Source: Mesorhizobium sp. M9A.F.Ca.ET.002.03.1.2
Lineage (GTDB): Bacteria; Pseudomonadota; Alphaproteobacteria; Rhizobiales; Rhizobiaceae
Direction: 5' to 3'
Assembly (NCBI RefSeq): GCF_003952365.1
Contig: NZ_CP034443.1
Span: forward strand, 985,001-1,049,000
DNA: 64,000 nucleotides
The notes beneath the pieces are model-generated. The model did not search any database. It was given only the letters and a program-made list of their open reading frames with translations, and was not told the origin of the DNA. Below, one piece after another: positions 38,130 to 47,622 of this stretch; within the stretch, counting starts at the first letter, position 1, and every line of letters begins with the position of its first letter. A program made the translations under genes and the position numbers.

Positions 38130-38362
38130 TCGGCCGGCTCGAAGCGGCGGCCCGCATGTAGGGCGCCGGTACAGGCTGGCAAGGCCTGAAAAGATTACCT
38201 TTTTTTGATTACACTTTGCCGAGAAGCGCTCCTAGGCTGTGTCACCGGGCCGAGGACCGCCGGCGGTGGATTCGTCCATCGCGACGCGACGGAACCGGAC
38301 GGCCCGCGGCCGGAAGGTGGGCGTCCCAATCGCTGCCTTCTCCAGCAAAAGGAGACGCAGCC

Positions 38363-38809
38363 ATGCGCTCTTTCACTTCCAAAACCCTCAGGCCCCAGAT
38401 CCTCAAGCCCAAGGCCTTCAGGACTGCAACGCTCGCCGCACTTCTCGTCACCGTTCCGTTTGCTGGCGCCTACGCCGCATCGACCTCCGTCTACGGCCCG
38501 CGTGAGACAGGCTTGATCCACCAGATAGAGAGTGTGGATACGGGTATACGGGTCGCGATGCAGGCAACCGTGGTCCAGCCGGACGAGGCGCGTGATTTGC
38601 ACACGCAGATCGCTCAACTCGACCAGGCCGCCCACAGGGCCGCGCGAAATGGAACGATACCGGCCACGCAATATCGGCAGCTGCTGCAGCAGCTCGATGA
38701 TGTGAGCCAAAAGCTGCGGGCTACCACCGGCAGCGCCTTCCTCATCGGCAGCGGCGGCGATGGCGGGTATTATCCAAACGGTTACGGCCCAAATCACCCA
38801 AACCGCTGA
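38363..38809 (+). CDS. Secreted hypothetical protein
   Basis: A 148-residue protein with a long N-terminal region (MRSFTSKTLRPQILK, then a hydrophobic stretch LAALLVTVPFAGAYAAS at about 24-40) consistent with an extended signal peptide. The mature part is helical and heptad-like (LIHQIESVDTGIRVAMQATV, LHTQIAQLDQAAHRAARNG, YRQLLQQLDDVSQKLRATT) and ends in a Gly/Tyr/Asn-rich tail (GGDGGYYPNGYGPNHPNR). It has a good AAAGGAGA ribosome site. No family is recognised. It lies 233 bp downstream of the OmpA-like gene; a functional link is not shown. Confidence 0.75.
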   Translation: MRSFTSKTLRPQILKPKAFRTATLAALLVTVPFAGAYAASTSVYGPRETGLIHQIESVDTGIRVAMQATVVQPDEARDLHTQIAQLDQAAHRAARNGTIPATQYRQLLQQLDDVSQKLRATTGSAFLIGSGGDGGYYPNGYGPNHPNR

Positions 38810-38852
38810 AAATCATTCATTACAGCGCGTCCTGTCGACGCGCGAGGCCGCT

Positions 38853-39046
38853 GGAGCATTTTTGGCATGGCCCCTTCCGGAGACCTTCGGTTCGGGGTCA
38901 TGCGCCGAAGCATCGGACCCAAAACGATGCTCAAAAAGCTAATGCATGTCGCGCAAAAGTGTGCAGCGGTTTTGCGATAACGACATGCATAAAAACAAGA
39001 ACCTAAAGCGTGTCGCATGAATCCGTTCAAACGCGACGCGCTTTAG
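38853..39046 (+). repeat. Mosaic of palindromic repeats including family A copy 3
   Basis: Two elements in tandem. The left (38853-38938) is bounded by GGAGCATTTTTGG and AACGATGCTCAAAAAG and contains the palindrome GACCTTCGGTTCGGGGTCATG. The right (38942-39046) is a 105-bp family A copy, ending CGCGACGCGCTTTAG. The end of the repeat supplies the stop codon of the DUF1304 gene on the minus strand (39043-39045). Confidence 0.8.
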
Positions 39047-39393
39047 CTCAACGCGAGCGCGATCAGCGCCAGCACTGCCGGCACGGTCTGGATGAACAGT
39101 ATCTTCCTGCCGACCGTCGCCGCGCCGTAGAGGCCGGCTATGGCGACGCAGACCAAGAAGAAGATCTTGATCTGGAAACCGGCCTCGCCGAGGTAAAGCC
39201 CCCAGATCAGGCCGGCGGCGAGAAAACCGTTGTAGAGCCCCTGGTTGGCGGCGAGCACCTTGGATGCGCTGGCGAATTCCGGCGTCAGCTTGAACGCTTT
39301 GTGGCCGCGCGGCGTGTCCCACAGCACCATCTCCAGGTAAACGATGTAGAGGTGGATCAGCGCCACCAACCCGACCAGCACGTCGGCGATCAT
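39043..39393 (-). CDS. DUF1304 family membrane protein
   Basis: A 116-residue protein with four membrane helices starting MIADVLVGLVALIHLYIVYLE, followed by the conserved MVLWDTPRGHKAFKLTPEFA and ANQGLYNGFLAAGLIWGLY. This is the DUF1304 family of small integral membrane proteins of unknown function. The start at 39393 is preferred; 11 codons upstream are basic and unsupported. Its stop TAA at 39045-39043 is provided by the adjacent family A repeat, so the last residues may have changed when the repeat arrived. Confidence 0.8.
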   Translation of the reverse strand: MIADVLVGLVALIHLYIVYLEMVLWDTPRGHKAFKLTPEFASASKVLAANQGLYNGFLAAGLIWGLYLGEAGFQIKIFFLVCVAIAGLYGAATVGRKILFIQTVPAVLALIALALS

Positions 39394-39593
39394 GCCTCGT
39401 CTCCCGCCGCGGCCTTGCGCCGCCAACCGGTATTGATCACGCCCACCGCCGCTCCCGCAAGATGCCTATCGCGCAAGATGCATTGCGTCGCGCATCCCGG
39501 CTAGCGGTCGAAGTGCCCATCGCGGACTGCAGGGTTGCCAATGCCTGCGCATTGGTATCTTTTCCCGCCGTTCGAATTCAGCGGAACCCACCC

Positions 39594-41078
39594 ATGTCCT
39601 TTCAAAAACTCGACGACCTCGGCCACAAGCTCGAAGCGCTGGAGCATGCGCTCGCCATTCTCGGCGCCGACGAGGCGACCCATATGGCCGTTGGCGGCGG
39701 CGAGAAGCGGGCCGAGGCAATGTCGGCGCTGGCCGGCATGCATCACGCCCGAGCGACCGCGCCGGAGATCGCCGACTGGATCGCGGCGGCCGAACAGGAA
39801 ACGCTGAACGAAGAACAACAGGCGGCGCTCAAGGAATTCCGGCGGCAATACACCAACCTGACCTGCCTGCCGGTCGAGTTCGTCGAACGCCAAACGACCG
39901 CGCGCATGCGCTCCGAGCAGCTCTGGCGCGACCTGCGCGCGAAAAACGATTGGGCCGGTTTTTTGCCGGCGCTCGAAGGCGTCGTGGCGCTGGTGCGCGA
40001 GGAGGCAGCACTTCGCGCCGACGTGCTCGGCCTCGATCCCTACGACGCGCTGATGGAACAATATGATCCCGGCAACCGCGCCGCCGGCATCACGCCGGTC
40101 TTCGCCGAGCTGAAGGCCTTCCTCAGGAATTTCGTGCCGGAGGCGCTGGCTGTGCAGGAAGAGCGGCTGGCAAAACACCCGCTGAAGCCGCTTTCGGGCA
40201 GCTATGCGATCGACAAGCAGCGCGAGCTTGGCCTCGCCATGATGGCGGCGGTCGGCTTCGACCTCACCCACGGCTCGCTTTCGGTGTCGCATCATCCATT
40301 CTGCGGCGGCGTGCCGAGCGACGTGCGCATCACCACCCGCTACAAGACCTCCGACTTCCTGTCGGCGCTGATGGGCGTGCTGCACGAGACCGGCCACGCG
40401 CTTTACGAACAGAACCTGCCGAAGGCGTGGGCGCACTGGCCGCTCGGCAAGGCGCGCGGCATGGCCGTACATGAAAGCCAGAGCCTGTTCGTAGAAAAGC
40501 AGATCGGCCGCAACCCGCAATTCTGGCGATGGGCGCTGCCGGTGGTCGAAAGGCACCTCGGCGAGACCTGGTCGATCGACGACATCCTGCCGCATGTGCA
40601 CCGGGTCGAGCGCGGCCTGATCCGCGTCGACGCCGACGAAGTGACCTATCCGCTGCACGTCATCCTGCGCTACGAACTGGAGCAGGAGCTGGTATCAGGG
40701 CGGCTGGAGGCAGCCGACCTGCCCGAGGCCTGGGACGCCAAGATGCGCGACTATCTCGGCCTGTCGACATCGGACAATCCGGCCGACGGGCCGATGCAGG
40801 ACGTGCACTGGCCGGGTGCCGCCTTCGGCTATTTCCCGTCCTACACGCTGGGCGCCATGATGGCGGCGCAGCAGTGGGCGGCGCTGACCAGAGACCATCC
40901 TGCCGCCGACGAAGACCTCGCCAAGGGAGATTTCGCCGCGATCAACGACTGGCGCCGGCAAAAGATCTGGTCGCAGGGCTCGCGCTGGTCGACGCCAGGC
41001 CTGCTCGAACGCGCCACCGGCGAAAAACTCAACGCCACGCATTTCACCCAGCATCTAAAGAAGCGCTATGGCGCCTAG
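39594..41078 (+). CDS. Metallocarboxypeptidase, M32 (Taq) family
   Basis: Zn- or Co-dependent carboxypeptidase that removes C-terminal residues from peptides. The 494-residue product is all-helical, with the zinc site HETGH at 264-268, third ligand Glu in the following ES(Q) region, and the family-specific HPFCGG, DVRITTRY and GMAVHESQSLF. The ATG at 39594 (MSFQKLDDLG) is the M32 N-terminus; an upstream frame is unsupported. The protein is cytosolic, without signal peptide. It stands alone. Confidence 0.92.
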   Translation: MSFQKLDDLGHKLEALEHALAILGADEATHMAVGGGEKRAEAMSALAGMHHARATAPEIADWIAAAEQETLNEEQQAALKEFRRQYTNLTCLPVEFVERQTTARMRSEQLWRDLRAKNDWAGFLPALEGVVALVREEAALRADVLGLDPYDALMEQYDPGNRAAGITPVFAELKAFLRNFVPEALAVQEERLAKHPLKPLSGSYAIDKQRELGLAMMAAVGFDLTHGSLSVSHHPFCGGVPSDVRITTRYKTSDFLSALMGVLHETGHALYEQNLPKAWAHWPLGKARGMAVHESQSLFVEKQIGRNPQFWRWALPVVERHLGETWSIDDILPHVHRVERGLIRVDADEVTYPLHVILRYELEQELVSGRLEAADLPEAWDAKMRDYLGLSTSDNPADGPMQDVHWPGAAFGYFPSYTLGAMMAAQQWAALTRDHPAADEDLAKGDFAAINDWRRQKIWSQGSRWSTPGLLERATGEKLNATHFTQHLKKRYGA

Positions 41079-41242
41079 GGCGCACCGCTCCCAACCATCC
41101 GCCTGACCGATCATTGGTGTTCTCGAAGATATCGTATGGGTCCACCATTCTCGATCCCGGCGGAGCCACTCTGCCTTGCAGGACGCAATTTACTTTTCTA
41201 TCACTAGTGGCATTCGACTGTATCTGGCGGGACGTACAGGGC

Positions 41243-43237
41243 ATGGGGCGGGCAAGACACTTTCAGGCCGCGACGACAGTGGTCGCAAGACTTGCTGTAT
41301 TGATTGTCATCTGCACGGTTTGCTGGCCGGCCACGGCCGATACGAACGTGCACAAGGGCAGCCTTGGCAGTTGGATCGAGCGGGTCGCACTGCCAAAGGC
41401 CGATCCGCAATTCGACAGCCAGATCAAGAACGGCATATCCAACCTGCTGTCGGATTATCAGATCCGGAAGCGCCCGGGCGGATTGGAGATCTTTGACCGC
41501 TACGCCTACAAGATCGTCGACCGCACGGGCCTGGAACGCGGCGCCAGCATAAGTTTTGAATTCGATCCTGCGACGTCCGACGTCACCGTGAACTGGATCG
41601 ACGTCATTCGTGAAGGTGTGGTGATCCAGCACCTTTCCGATGCTGATTTCGACGTGTTCCGGCGCGAGAAGGATGCGGAGAAGGGCCTCTTCGATGGTTG
41701 GCTAACGGCTTACGTGAACATCAACGATGTCCGGGTCGGAGACATCGTCGACTATGGCAAGACCACGGTCAGAACTCCGATCATCGGCACGGATCTTCTT
41801 TTCCATTCCTTTGCCGTGGCTTGGGACGAACCGATCGCACTCATCCGCGAAAGAGTGACGTGGCCAACGGTGCAGCCCCTGAATTTCCGACAGGTCAGGA
41901 CAGACATACGCCCGGATGTCCAGTCTACCGGAGAAACGACGACCTATCTTTGGCAAAGCGCCAACCCGATCCCGGTGAAATCCCAGGAAAATCTGCCGCC
42001 GGACTTTCTCACATATCCGTCCATCGAAATCTCCTCGACGTCGAAATGGCAAGATATCGTCGACACGGTTCTTCCGCATTATCGGCTCGACCAGGAACTG
42101 CCGGCAGATTTCGCATCGAAACTCGATGCCATTGCCGCGGAATACGATGCGCCCGAAGACAGGATGATCGAGGCAATGCGGTTGGTCCAGGACGACATCC
42201 GCTATGTCAGCCTGTCGATAGGCCGCGGTTCCTATATCCCGCGTAGCCCGACGACAGTGGTGGCAAGCGGCTTCGGAGATTGCAAGGACAAGGCGCTGCT
42301 TCTCGCCTCCGGCCTGCGGCGACTGGGAATTCATGCGGACGTGGCTCTCACGGACCTTGATGAAGGGTTTGCCCTCGCCACGATTCTTCCGACGATCAGG
42401 GCGTTTGATCACGTCATCGTAAAGGTCGTCATCGACAGCAAGACGTACTGGATCGACGCGACCAACTATCTGCAGGGGGGCAGAGCAGACAATCTTGTGC
42501 CGCCCGACTACGGCTTTGCGTTGCCCATTGTCGCCGATCATGTGGGGATGGAAAAGATAGACCGGAAGGAGCTCTACCAGCCGACCGCCTTTGTGAGCGA
42601 GGAATTCGACTTTCCCAAACGTAAAGGCGAGCCGCTCAAGCTGACGGTTACCACCACCTATTTGGGCGCAGATGCCGATAGCATGCGCTATAAGCTTGTC
42701 TCGCAATCGACGACAAAGATCGCGGACGACTATCTCAAATATTACAATCGCCAGTATCCCGGAATGAAAAGCCTGGGGCCGTTGGTGACGAACGACAGCC
42801 GCGACAAGAATCTGGTTTCGGTAATCGAATTCTACGAATTGTCGGCAGACGATCTCGACGCCGATAACCTTTCTAAGGAATTTGCTCTGAAATCGGATGT
42901 CGGCATCAGGTATCTGCCGGAGCCCGAACTGATCGAAAGGAGCGCGCCAATCTGGCTGGGCAGCCCGATCTTCCGACGACACCGGTGCACCGTCAGAAAT
43001 CTGAAGGCCCGCTTCGTAGGCCCCGAGGACAATGACGACGTCGTCACGCCCTACGTCGCCTTCAAGGCTCGGTGGACGAGCACCTCCACCGAATTTCAGG
43101 TCGACTGGTTTCTCAAGACCATCAATGACCAGGTTCCCGCCAAGAGCATCGGCTCCTATTTAAAGTCCCTCAGGAAGATAAACGACAACGCGGCTTGGAA
43201 CTACAATTTCGCCTATTCGGACGCCGAAGCGAACTGA
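41243..43237 (+). CDS. DUF3857 and transglutaminase-core secreted protein
   Basis: A 664-residue protein with a signal peptide (about 1-32, LAVLIVICTVCWPATA). An N-terminal DUF3857 beta domain (about 55-215) is followed by a transglutaminase/cysteine-peptidase-like core (about 285-410) with Cys347 (GDCKDKALLL), His390 (FDHVIVKV) and Asp405 (WIDATN). A C-terminal beta-rich region of unknown type follows. All three catalytic residues are intact, so acyl transfer or peptide cleavage in the periplasm is possible. The start at 41243 has only ACAGGG as ribosome site. Codon use is less GC-biased than in the neighbouring genes, consistent with recent transfer. Confidence 0.85.
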   Translation: MGRARHFQAATTVVARLAVLIVICTVCWPATADTNVHKGSLGSWIERVALPKADPQFDSQIKNGISNLLSDYQIRKRPGGLEIFDRYAYKIVDRTGLERGASISFEFDPATSDVTVNWIDVIREGVVIQHLSDADFDVFRREKDAEKGLFDGWLTAYVNINDVRVGDIVDYGKTTVRTPIIGTDLLFHSFAVAWDEPIALIRERVTWPTVQPLNFRQVRTDIRPDVQSTGETTTYLWQSANPIPVKSQENLPPDFLTYPSIEISSTSKWQDIVDTVLPHYRLDQELPADFASKLDAIAAEYDAPEDRMIEAMRLVQDDIRYVSLSIGRGSYIPRSPTTVVASGFGDCKDKALLLASGLRRLGIHADVALTDLDEGFALATILPTIRAFDHVIVKVVIDSKTYWIDATNYLQGGRADNLVPPDYGFALPIVADHVGMEKIDRKELYQPTAFVSEEFDFPKRKGEPLKLTVTTTYLGADADSMRYKLVSQSTTKIADDYLKYYNRQYPGMKSLGPLVTNDSRDKNLVSVIEFYELSADDLDADNLSKEFALKSDVGIRYLPEPELIERSAPIWLGSPIFRRHRCTVRNLKARFVGPEDNDDVVTPYVAFKARWTSTSTEFQVDWFLKTINDQVPAKSIGSYLKSLRKINDNAAWNYNFAYSDAEAN

Positions 43238-43251
43238 CGCCAGCGGAAAGG

Positions 43252-45054
43252 CTACTCAGCCGCACCCCTGAAAGCATTCGCCCCGGTTTCGAACTGCAGC
43301 TTGGCCAACCTTGCATAGATGCCGCCCTTGGTGACGAGGCTCTGGTGCGTGCCTTCCTCGACGATGCTGCCGCCATCCATGACAAGGATCCGGTCGGCCT
43401 TCAGCACCGTCGCCAGCCGGTGGGCGATAACGATCGTGGTGCGGTCCTGCATCAGCCGTTCCAGCGCCGTCTGCACCAGCGTCTCGCTTTGCGCGTCCAA
43501 TGCCGAGGTCGCCTCGTCGAGCAGAAGGATCGGCGCGTCGCGCAGAATCGCGCGGGCAATCGCCACACGCTGGCGCTGGCCGCCGGACAGCGTCACGCCG
43601 CGCTCGCCGACCTGGCTGTCATAGCCGCTTTCGAGCTTCAGGATGAATTCGTCGGCAAGCGCATCCTTGGCCGCAGCCTCGATCTCGGCGTCGCTGGCGC
43701 CAGGCCGGCCGAAGCCGATATTGTCGCGCGCACTGGCCGCGAAGATGGTGACGTCCTGCGGCACGATGGCGATGCGCTCTCGTATGGCAACGGGGTCGGC
43801 CTCGCGGACGTCGACGCCGTCGATCGCGATCTTGCCTGTCTCGGGATCGTAGAAGCGCAGAAGCAGCGAAAAAACGGTGCTCTTGCCAGCGCCCGACGGG
43901 CCGACGATCGCTACCGTCTCGCCTGGCTTGACCTGGAAACTCAGGCCGTGGACGGCGGCGCGGTCTGGCCCAGCCGGATAGGAGAAGGATACGTTGTCGA
44001 AACTTATCGCGCCCTTGGCCGTCGCCGGCAGCGGTTTCGGATGCGCGGGAGCCTGGATCGCGGGCTTCTCGGCCAGGATCTCGGTCAGCCGTTCGGCGGC
44101 GCCCGCCGCCTGGGAAAGCTCGCCCCACACTTCCGACAGCGCGCCGAGCGCGCCGGCGGCGAACACCGAATAGAGCAGGAACTGGCCGAGCGTGCCTGGC
44201 GACAGCGTGCCGTCGAGCACGTCGCGCGAACCGAACCACAGCACCGCCACCACCGAGGAAAAGATCATGAAGATGGCGAAGAAGGTGAGGAAGGAGCGGG
44301 CAAAGATCGAGGACCGCGCCGCCTCGAACGCGGCTTCCACCGCGGATGAAAAATGCCCGGTGACCAGCTTCTCGTTGGTGAAGGCCTGCAGCGTGCGCAC
44401 CGCGCCGATCTGCTCGCTGGCATAGGCGGTGGCGTCCGCCAGCGTGTCCTGCGCCAGCCGTGATTTGCGCCGCACCGAGCGGCCGAAAGCGACCAGCGGC
44501 AGCACGATCACCGGGATGGCGGCGATGACGAGGCCGGACAGTTTCGGGCTGGTGAAAACCATCATCGCTACGGCGCCGAGGCCCAGGATGACGTTGCGCA
44601 GCGCCACCGATGCGGTGGCGCCGACTGCCGACTTCACCTGCGTTGTGTCGGCGGCGAGCCGCGACACGATCTCGCCCGACTGGGCGGTGTCGAAGAAGGA
44701 CGGTGACAGCGTCGTGACATGGCGGAACACATCGCTGCGGATGTCGGCGACGACGCGCTCGCCCAGCGTGATGACGAAATAGTAGCGGCTGGCCGACGCC
44801 GCGGCGAGCAAGGCAGCCATCACCACCAGCATGGCGAAATACTCGGCGATGAAGCTGGAATCGGAAGCGGAAAAGCCGTGGTCGATCATCCGCCGCACGG
44901 CGAGCGGCAGAGCCAGCGTCGTCGCCGCCGCGACGGTCAGCGAGACGACCGCGCCAATGACCATTTTCCGGTAACGGGTGATGTAGGGGAACAGGCGCCG
45001 CAGCGGCCTGAGCGAGCGCCTGCGCTCGTCTGCATCGCCGCTGGTGTGCGCCAT
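43252..45054 (-). CDS. ABC exporter, fused membrane and ATPase domains
   Basis: A 600-residue half-transporter: six membrane helices in an ABC type-1 exporter domain (about 25-320) and an ATPase with Walker A GPSGAGKST (385-393), signature LSGGQ (489-493), Walker B PILLLDEATSALD and the H-loop IVIAHRL. The dimer would export lipids, lipid-linked sugars or drugs, as in the MsbA/ATM1-like group; the substrate is unknown. The start at 45054 is the family-like MAHTSGDADE. It is transcribed divergently from rpmE. Confidence 0.94.
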   Translation of the reverse strand: MAHTSGDADERRRSLRPLRRLFPYITRYRKMVIGAVVSLTVAAATTLALPLAVRRMIDHGFSASDSSFIAEYFAMLVVMAALLAAASASRYYFVITLGERVVADIRSDVFRHVTTLSPSFFDTAQSGEIVSRLAADTTQVKSAVGATASVALRNVILGLGAVAMMVFTSPKLSGLVIAAIPVIVLPLVAFGRSVRRKSRLAQDTLADATAYASEQIGAVRTLQAFTNEKLVTGHFSSAVEAAFEAARSSIFARSFLTFFAIFMIFSSVVAVLWFGSRDVLDGTLSPGTLGQFLLYSVFAAGALGALSEVWGELSQAAGAAERLTEILAEKPAIQAPAHPKPLPATAKGAISFDNVSFSYPAGPDRAAVHGLSFQVKPGETVAIVGPSGAGKSTVFSLLLRFYDPETGKIAIDGVDVREADPVAIRERIAIVPQDVTIFAASARDNIGFGRPGASDAEIEAAAKDALADEFILKLESGYDSQVGERGVTLSGGQRQRVAIARAILRDAPILLLDEATSALDAQSETLVQTALERLMQDRTTIVIAHRLATVLKADRILVMDGGSIVEEGTHQSLVTKGGIYARLAKLQFETGANAFRGAAE

Positions 45055-45257
45055 GACCGTTTCCCCTGGCTCTTCTGGGCATGCGCCTCAATATGCGCTT
45101 GCCGCGGCCTTGTGATTCAATTCCGGCTGATGTATAGGCTCGCCGACCGTTTTAGAAGCCGTGGCTCCTCAATAGCTGCGGCTTCGAGTTTTAAAAAGGG
45201 GCGCATCGACGCAGGCTTTGTGCCCGTCAGCAGCGCCAGCGAACCAGGAATAGCACA

Positions 45258-45479
45258 ATGAAGACCGACATCCACCCCGACTACCACACGATCAAGGTCG
45301 TCATGACCGACGGCACCGAATACATGACCCGTTCGACCTGGGGCAAGGAAGGCGACACGATGAACCTCGACATCGACCCGACCACCCACCCGGCCTGGAC
45401 CGGCGGCCAGCAGACCTTGCTCGACCGCGGCGGCCGCCTGTCGAAGTTCAAGAAGCGTTTCGAAGGCTTCGGGCTCTAA
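45258..45479 (+). CDS. rpmE: 50S ribosomal protein L31
   Basis: A 73-residue ribosomal protein beginning [20 protein letters not shown] and containing [24 protein letters not shown] and [10 protein letters not shown]. This is the zinc-free (C-) type found in alphaproteobacteria, since the CxxC pairs of the zinc form are absent. The start follows an AGGAA site. A strong terminator follows at 45506. Confidence 0.96.
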   Translation: MKTDIHPDYHTIKVVMTDGTEYMTRSTWGKEGDTMNLDIDPTTHPAWTGGQQTLLDRGGRLSKFKKRFEGFGL

Positions 45480-45505
45480 GCCACATCGGCTTTTCGCAGA
45501 TCAAG

Positions 45506-45530
45506 AACCCGCCCTCGTGGCGGGTTTTTT
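45506..45530 (+). terminator. rpmE terminator
   Basis: An 8-bp stem, AACCCGCC with GGCGGGTT, and a 5-base loop, followed by TTTT, 27 bp after the rpmE stop. Confidence 0.9.
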
Positions 45531-45550
45531 GTTGACTGGAATGCGGCAGA

Positions 45551-46192
45551 CTATTCGCCGACCAACTCTCGCAGCGCCATCCGCTTATAAGCGGCGACCA
45601 GGTCGTCGCCTTCATGCCGCCCGACCGAGATCGACAGCCGCATGGTGGCCTCGCCCATCTGCCAGATGAGAAATGCCGTCGTTTCCAGCACCGCCGGGTC
45701 GGCGGTGGGCCGAAGCCGCTTCAGCACCGCGGTGAGGAATTCGGCGTTGGCCCGGCTGTCGGCGAGCTCGAGCTCGCGCAGCGCCTTGTCGGCCTGCGTG
45801 CCCGACCAGATGTCGCGCATCACCGGTTCCGCCAGGAACAGTCCGTAGTAGATATCCACAAGCTCCGAAAACGCCCGCCGCAGGCCTTCGGCGTCACTGA
45901 CCTGTGCAAGTGCAGCCGCGATGCAGGCCTGGCTCTCGGCGGTATAGCGCTCCGCCAGCGCCCAGATGATCGACCGTTTGTCCGGAAAGAATTGGTAGAG
46001 CGAACCGATCGACACCCCTGCCCGTTCCGCCACTTCGCCCATGCGCATGGCATCGCTGCCTTGCTCGGCGATCAACGCGGAGGCGGCGGCCAGCATCCGC
46101 TCGACCCGCTCGCGGCTGCGCTGCTGGCTCGGCGCCCGGCGCGGCGATGCGATCTGGCCGTCCTGTGAAGCCGATACGGTCGAGCCTTCCAT
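45551..46192 (-). CDS. TetR family transcriptional regulator
   Basis: A 213-residue repressor. The N-terminal helix-turn-helix is RSRERVERMLAAASALIAEQ, AERAGVSIGSLYQFFPDKRS; the C-terminal ligand domain is helical and variable. The start at 46192 has AGGAGGA at 6 bases; a GTG directly upstream is not needed. It is divergent from the NmrA-like gene (46307), so it probably represses that operon and itself. The inducer is unknown. Confidence 0.92.
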   Translation of the reverse strand: MEGSTVSASQDGQIASPRRAPSQQRSRERVERMLAAASALIAEQGSDAMRMGEVAERAGVSIGSLYQFFPDKRSIIWALAERYTAESQACIAAALAQVSDAEGLRRAFSELVDIYYGLFLAEPVMRDIWSGTQADKALRELELADSRANAEFLTAVLKRLRPTADPAVLETTAFLIWQMGEATMRLSISVGRHEGDDLVAAYKRMALRELVGE

Positions 46193-46231
46193 CACTGTCC
46201 TCCTGGCGAATTGATCGACAAACTGGCTTGA

Positions 46232-46246
46232 CTCGCAAAATACGAG
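46232..46246. promoter_or_regulatory. Possible TetR operator
   Basis: CTCGCAAAATACGAG has 4-bp inverted arms, between the two divergent starts. A second weak dyad, CACGTTTTGCAAATGTG, lies at 46254-46270. Support is only positional. Confidence 0.3.
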
Positions 46247-46306
46247 GGTTTATCACGTTTTGCAAATGTGAGGATTGCTCATGTTTTTAAATGAAGGAGA
46301 ACAACC

Positions 46307-47140
46307 ATGGACGACACCGCAAGGAAACCGACTTTGATCCTCGGCGGCACCGGCAAGACCGGTCGCCGTCTCGCTGACAGGCTGACGGCGCAGGACCTGC
46401 CGGTGAGGATCGGCTCGCGCTCGGGCACGCCGCCCTTCGACTGGGAGAACAACGCGACCTGGGCGCCGGCACTGCACGGCGTCGGCGCCGTCTACATCAG
46501 CTACTATCCCGATCTTGCGGTGCCCGGCGCGGCCGAAGCGGTCGGCGCCTTTGCCAATCTTGCCGTGGAGCGCGGCGTGCGCCGGCTGGTGCTGTTGTCG
46601 GGGCGTGGCGAAACCGAAGCGCAGCGCGCCGAAGAGATGCTGAAAGCCTCAGGCGCCGACTGGACGATCCTGCGCTGTGCCTGGTTCGCCCAGAACTTCA
46701 ACGAGAGTTTTTTGCTCGATCCGCTGCTCGCTGGCGAGGTGGCTTTGCCGGTCGGCACTGTCGGCGAACCGTTCGTCGACGCCGACGACATTGCCGACGC
46801 CGCCGTGACGGTGCTTACCCGGCAAGGCCATGTCGGCCAGCTTTACGAGCTGACCGGGCCACGGCTGCTGAGCTTCGCCGAGGCGGTCGCCGAGATCGGC
46901 AAGGCCGCCGGTCGCGACATCCGCTTTATCAGGATTTCGCATGCCGAATTCACCGCGGCTGTAGCCGGGTACGAACTGCCGGCCCAGTTCGCCTGGCTCC
47001 TCAACGAGCTGTTCACCGAGGTGCTAGACGGCCGCAACGAGTCGCTGACCGACGGCGTCGAGCGCGTGCTCGGCCGCGCCCCAAAGGACTTTTCCACCTA
47101 CGCAACCGAAACCGCCGCTACGAGCATCTGGAGCAACTGA
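46307..47140 (+). CDS. NmrA-like NAD(P)-binding protein
   Basis: A 277-residue Rossmann protein of the NmrA/quinone-oxidoreductase-like group: GGTGKTGRRLADRLTAQ for nucleotide binding, a middle ILRCAWFAQNFNES, and FVDADDIADAAVTVL. Such proteins act as redox sensors or short-chain reductases; no reaction can be assigned. The GAAGGAGA ribosome site is strong. It opens a three-gene run (46307, 47142, 47623) divergent from a TetR repressor. Confidence 0.9.
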   Translation: MDDTARKPTLILGGTGKTGRRLADRLTAQDLPVRIGSRSGTPPFDWENNATWAPALHGVGAVYISYYPDLAVPGAAEAVGAFANLAVERGVRRLVLLSGRGETEAQRAEEMLKASGADWTILRCAWFAQNFNESFLLDPLLAGEVALPVGTVGEPFVDADDIADAAVTVLTRQGHVGQLYELTGPRLLSFAEAVAEIGKAAGRDIRFIRISHAEFTAAVAGYELPAQFAWLLNELFTEVLDGRNESLTDGVERVLGRAPKDFSTYATETAATSIWSN

Positions 47141-47141
47141 C

Positions 47142-47621
47142 ATGATCATGAAACTGCTTCCCATCCTCACCTTCATCGCCGCGATCGGCTCAGGCGTCGT
47201 CGCTGGTGTCTTCTTCGCCTTTTCCAGCTTCGTCATGCCGGGCCTCGCCCGCATGCCTGCCGCGGGCGGCATCGCCGCCATGAATTCGATCAACGTCACT
47301 GCGGTGACGCCGATGTTCATGACCGCGCTTTTCGGCACCGGGCTGATCTGCCTTGTGCTTGCCGCCGGCGCTGTCATCGGCTGGAGCCAACCGGGTTCGT
47401 TCTGGCTTCTTGCCGGCGCACTGATCTATGTCATCGGCAACCCGATCGTGACGATGGTCTTCAACGTGCCGCTCAACAACGCGCTGGCCGCTGTTGATCC
47501 GGCCAGCACCAACGGCGCCACCGTGTGGGCGACCTATCTCAGGGACTGGGTGATGTGGAACCACGTCCGCACTGTCACCGCCATCGCCGCGCTGGCATCC
47601 TTCTGGTTCGCCGCACGTTGA
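47142..47621 (+). CDS. DUF1772 (anthrone-oxygenase-like) membrane protein
   Basis: A 159-residue protein with four membrane helices, reading GVVAGVFFAFSSFVMPGL near the start and ending RDWVMWNHVRTVTAIAALAS. This is the DUF1772 family, whose fungal members are anthrone oxygenases; bacterial members have no settled role. The start follows the previous stop by one base, so it is translationally coupled to the NmrA-like gene. The pair (Rossmann protein plus DUF1772) under TetR control is a recurrent arrangement in Proteobacteria. Confidence 0.85.
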   Translation: MIMKLLPILTFIAAIGSGVVAGVFFAFSSFVMPGLARMPAAGGIAAMNSINVTAVTPMFMTALFGTGLICLVLAAGAVIGWSQPGSFWLLAGALIYVIGNPIVTMVFNVPLNNALAAVDPASTNGATVWATYLRDWVMWNHVRTVTAIAALASFWFAAR

Positions 47622-47622
47622 C

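Noticed and set aside
40529..41242. Long upstream extension of the DUF3857 gene through the carboxypeptidase
   Set aside because: The extension is a frame-shifted shadow of the carboxypeptidase gene; the signal peptide after 41243 marks the real start.
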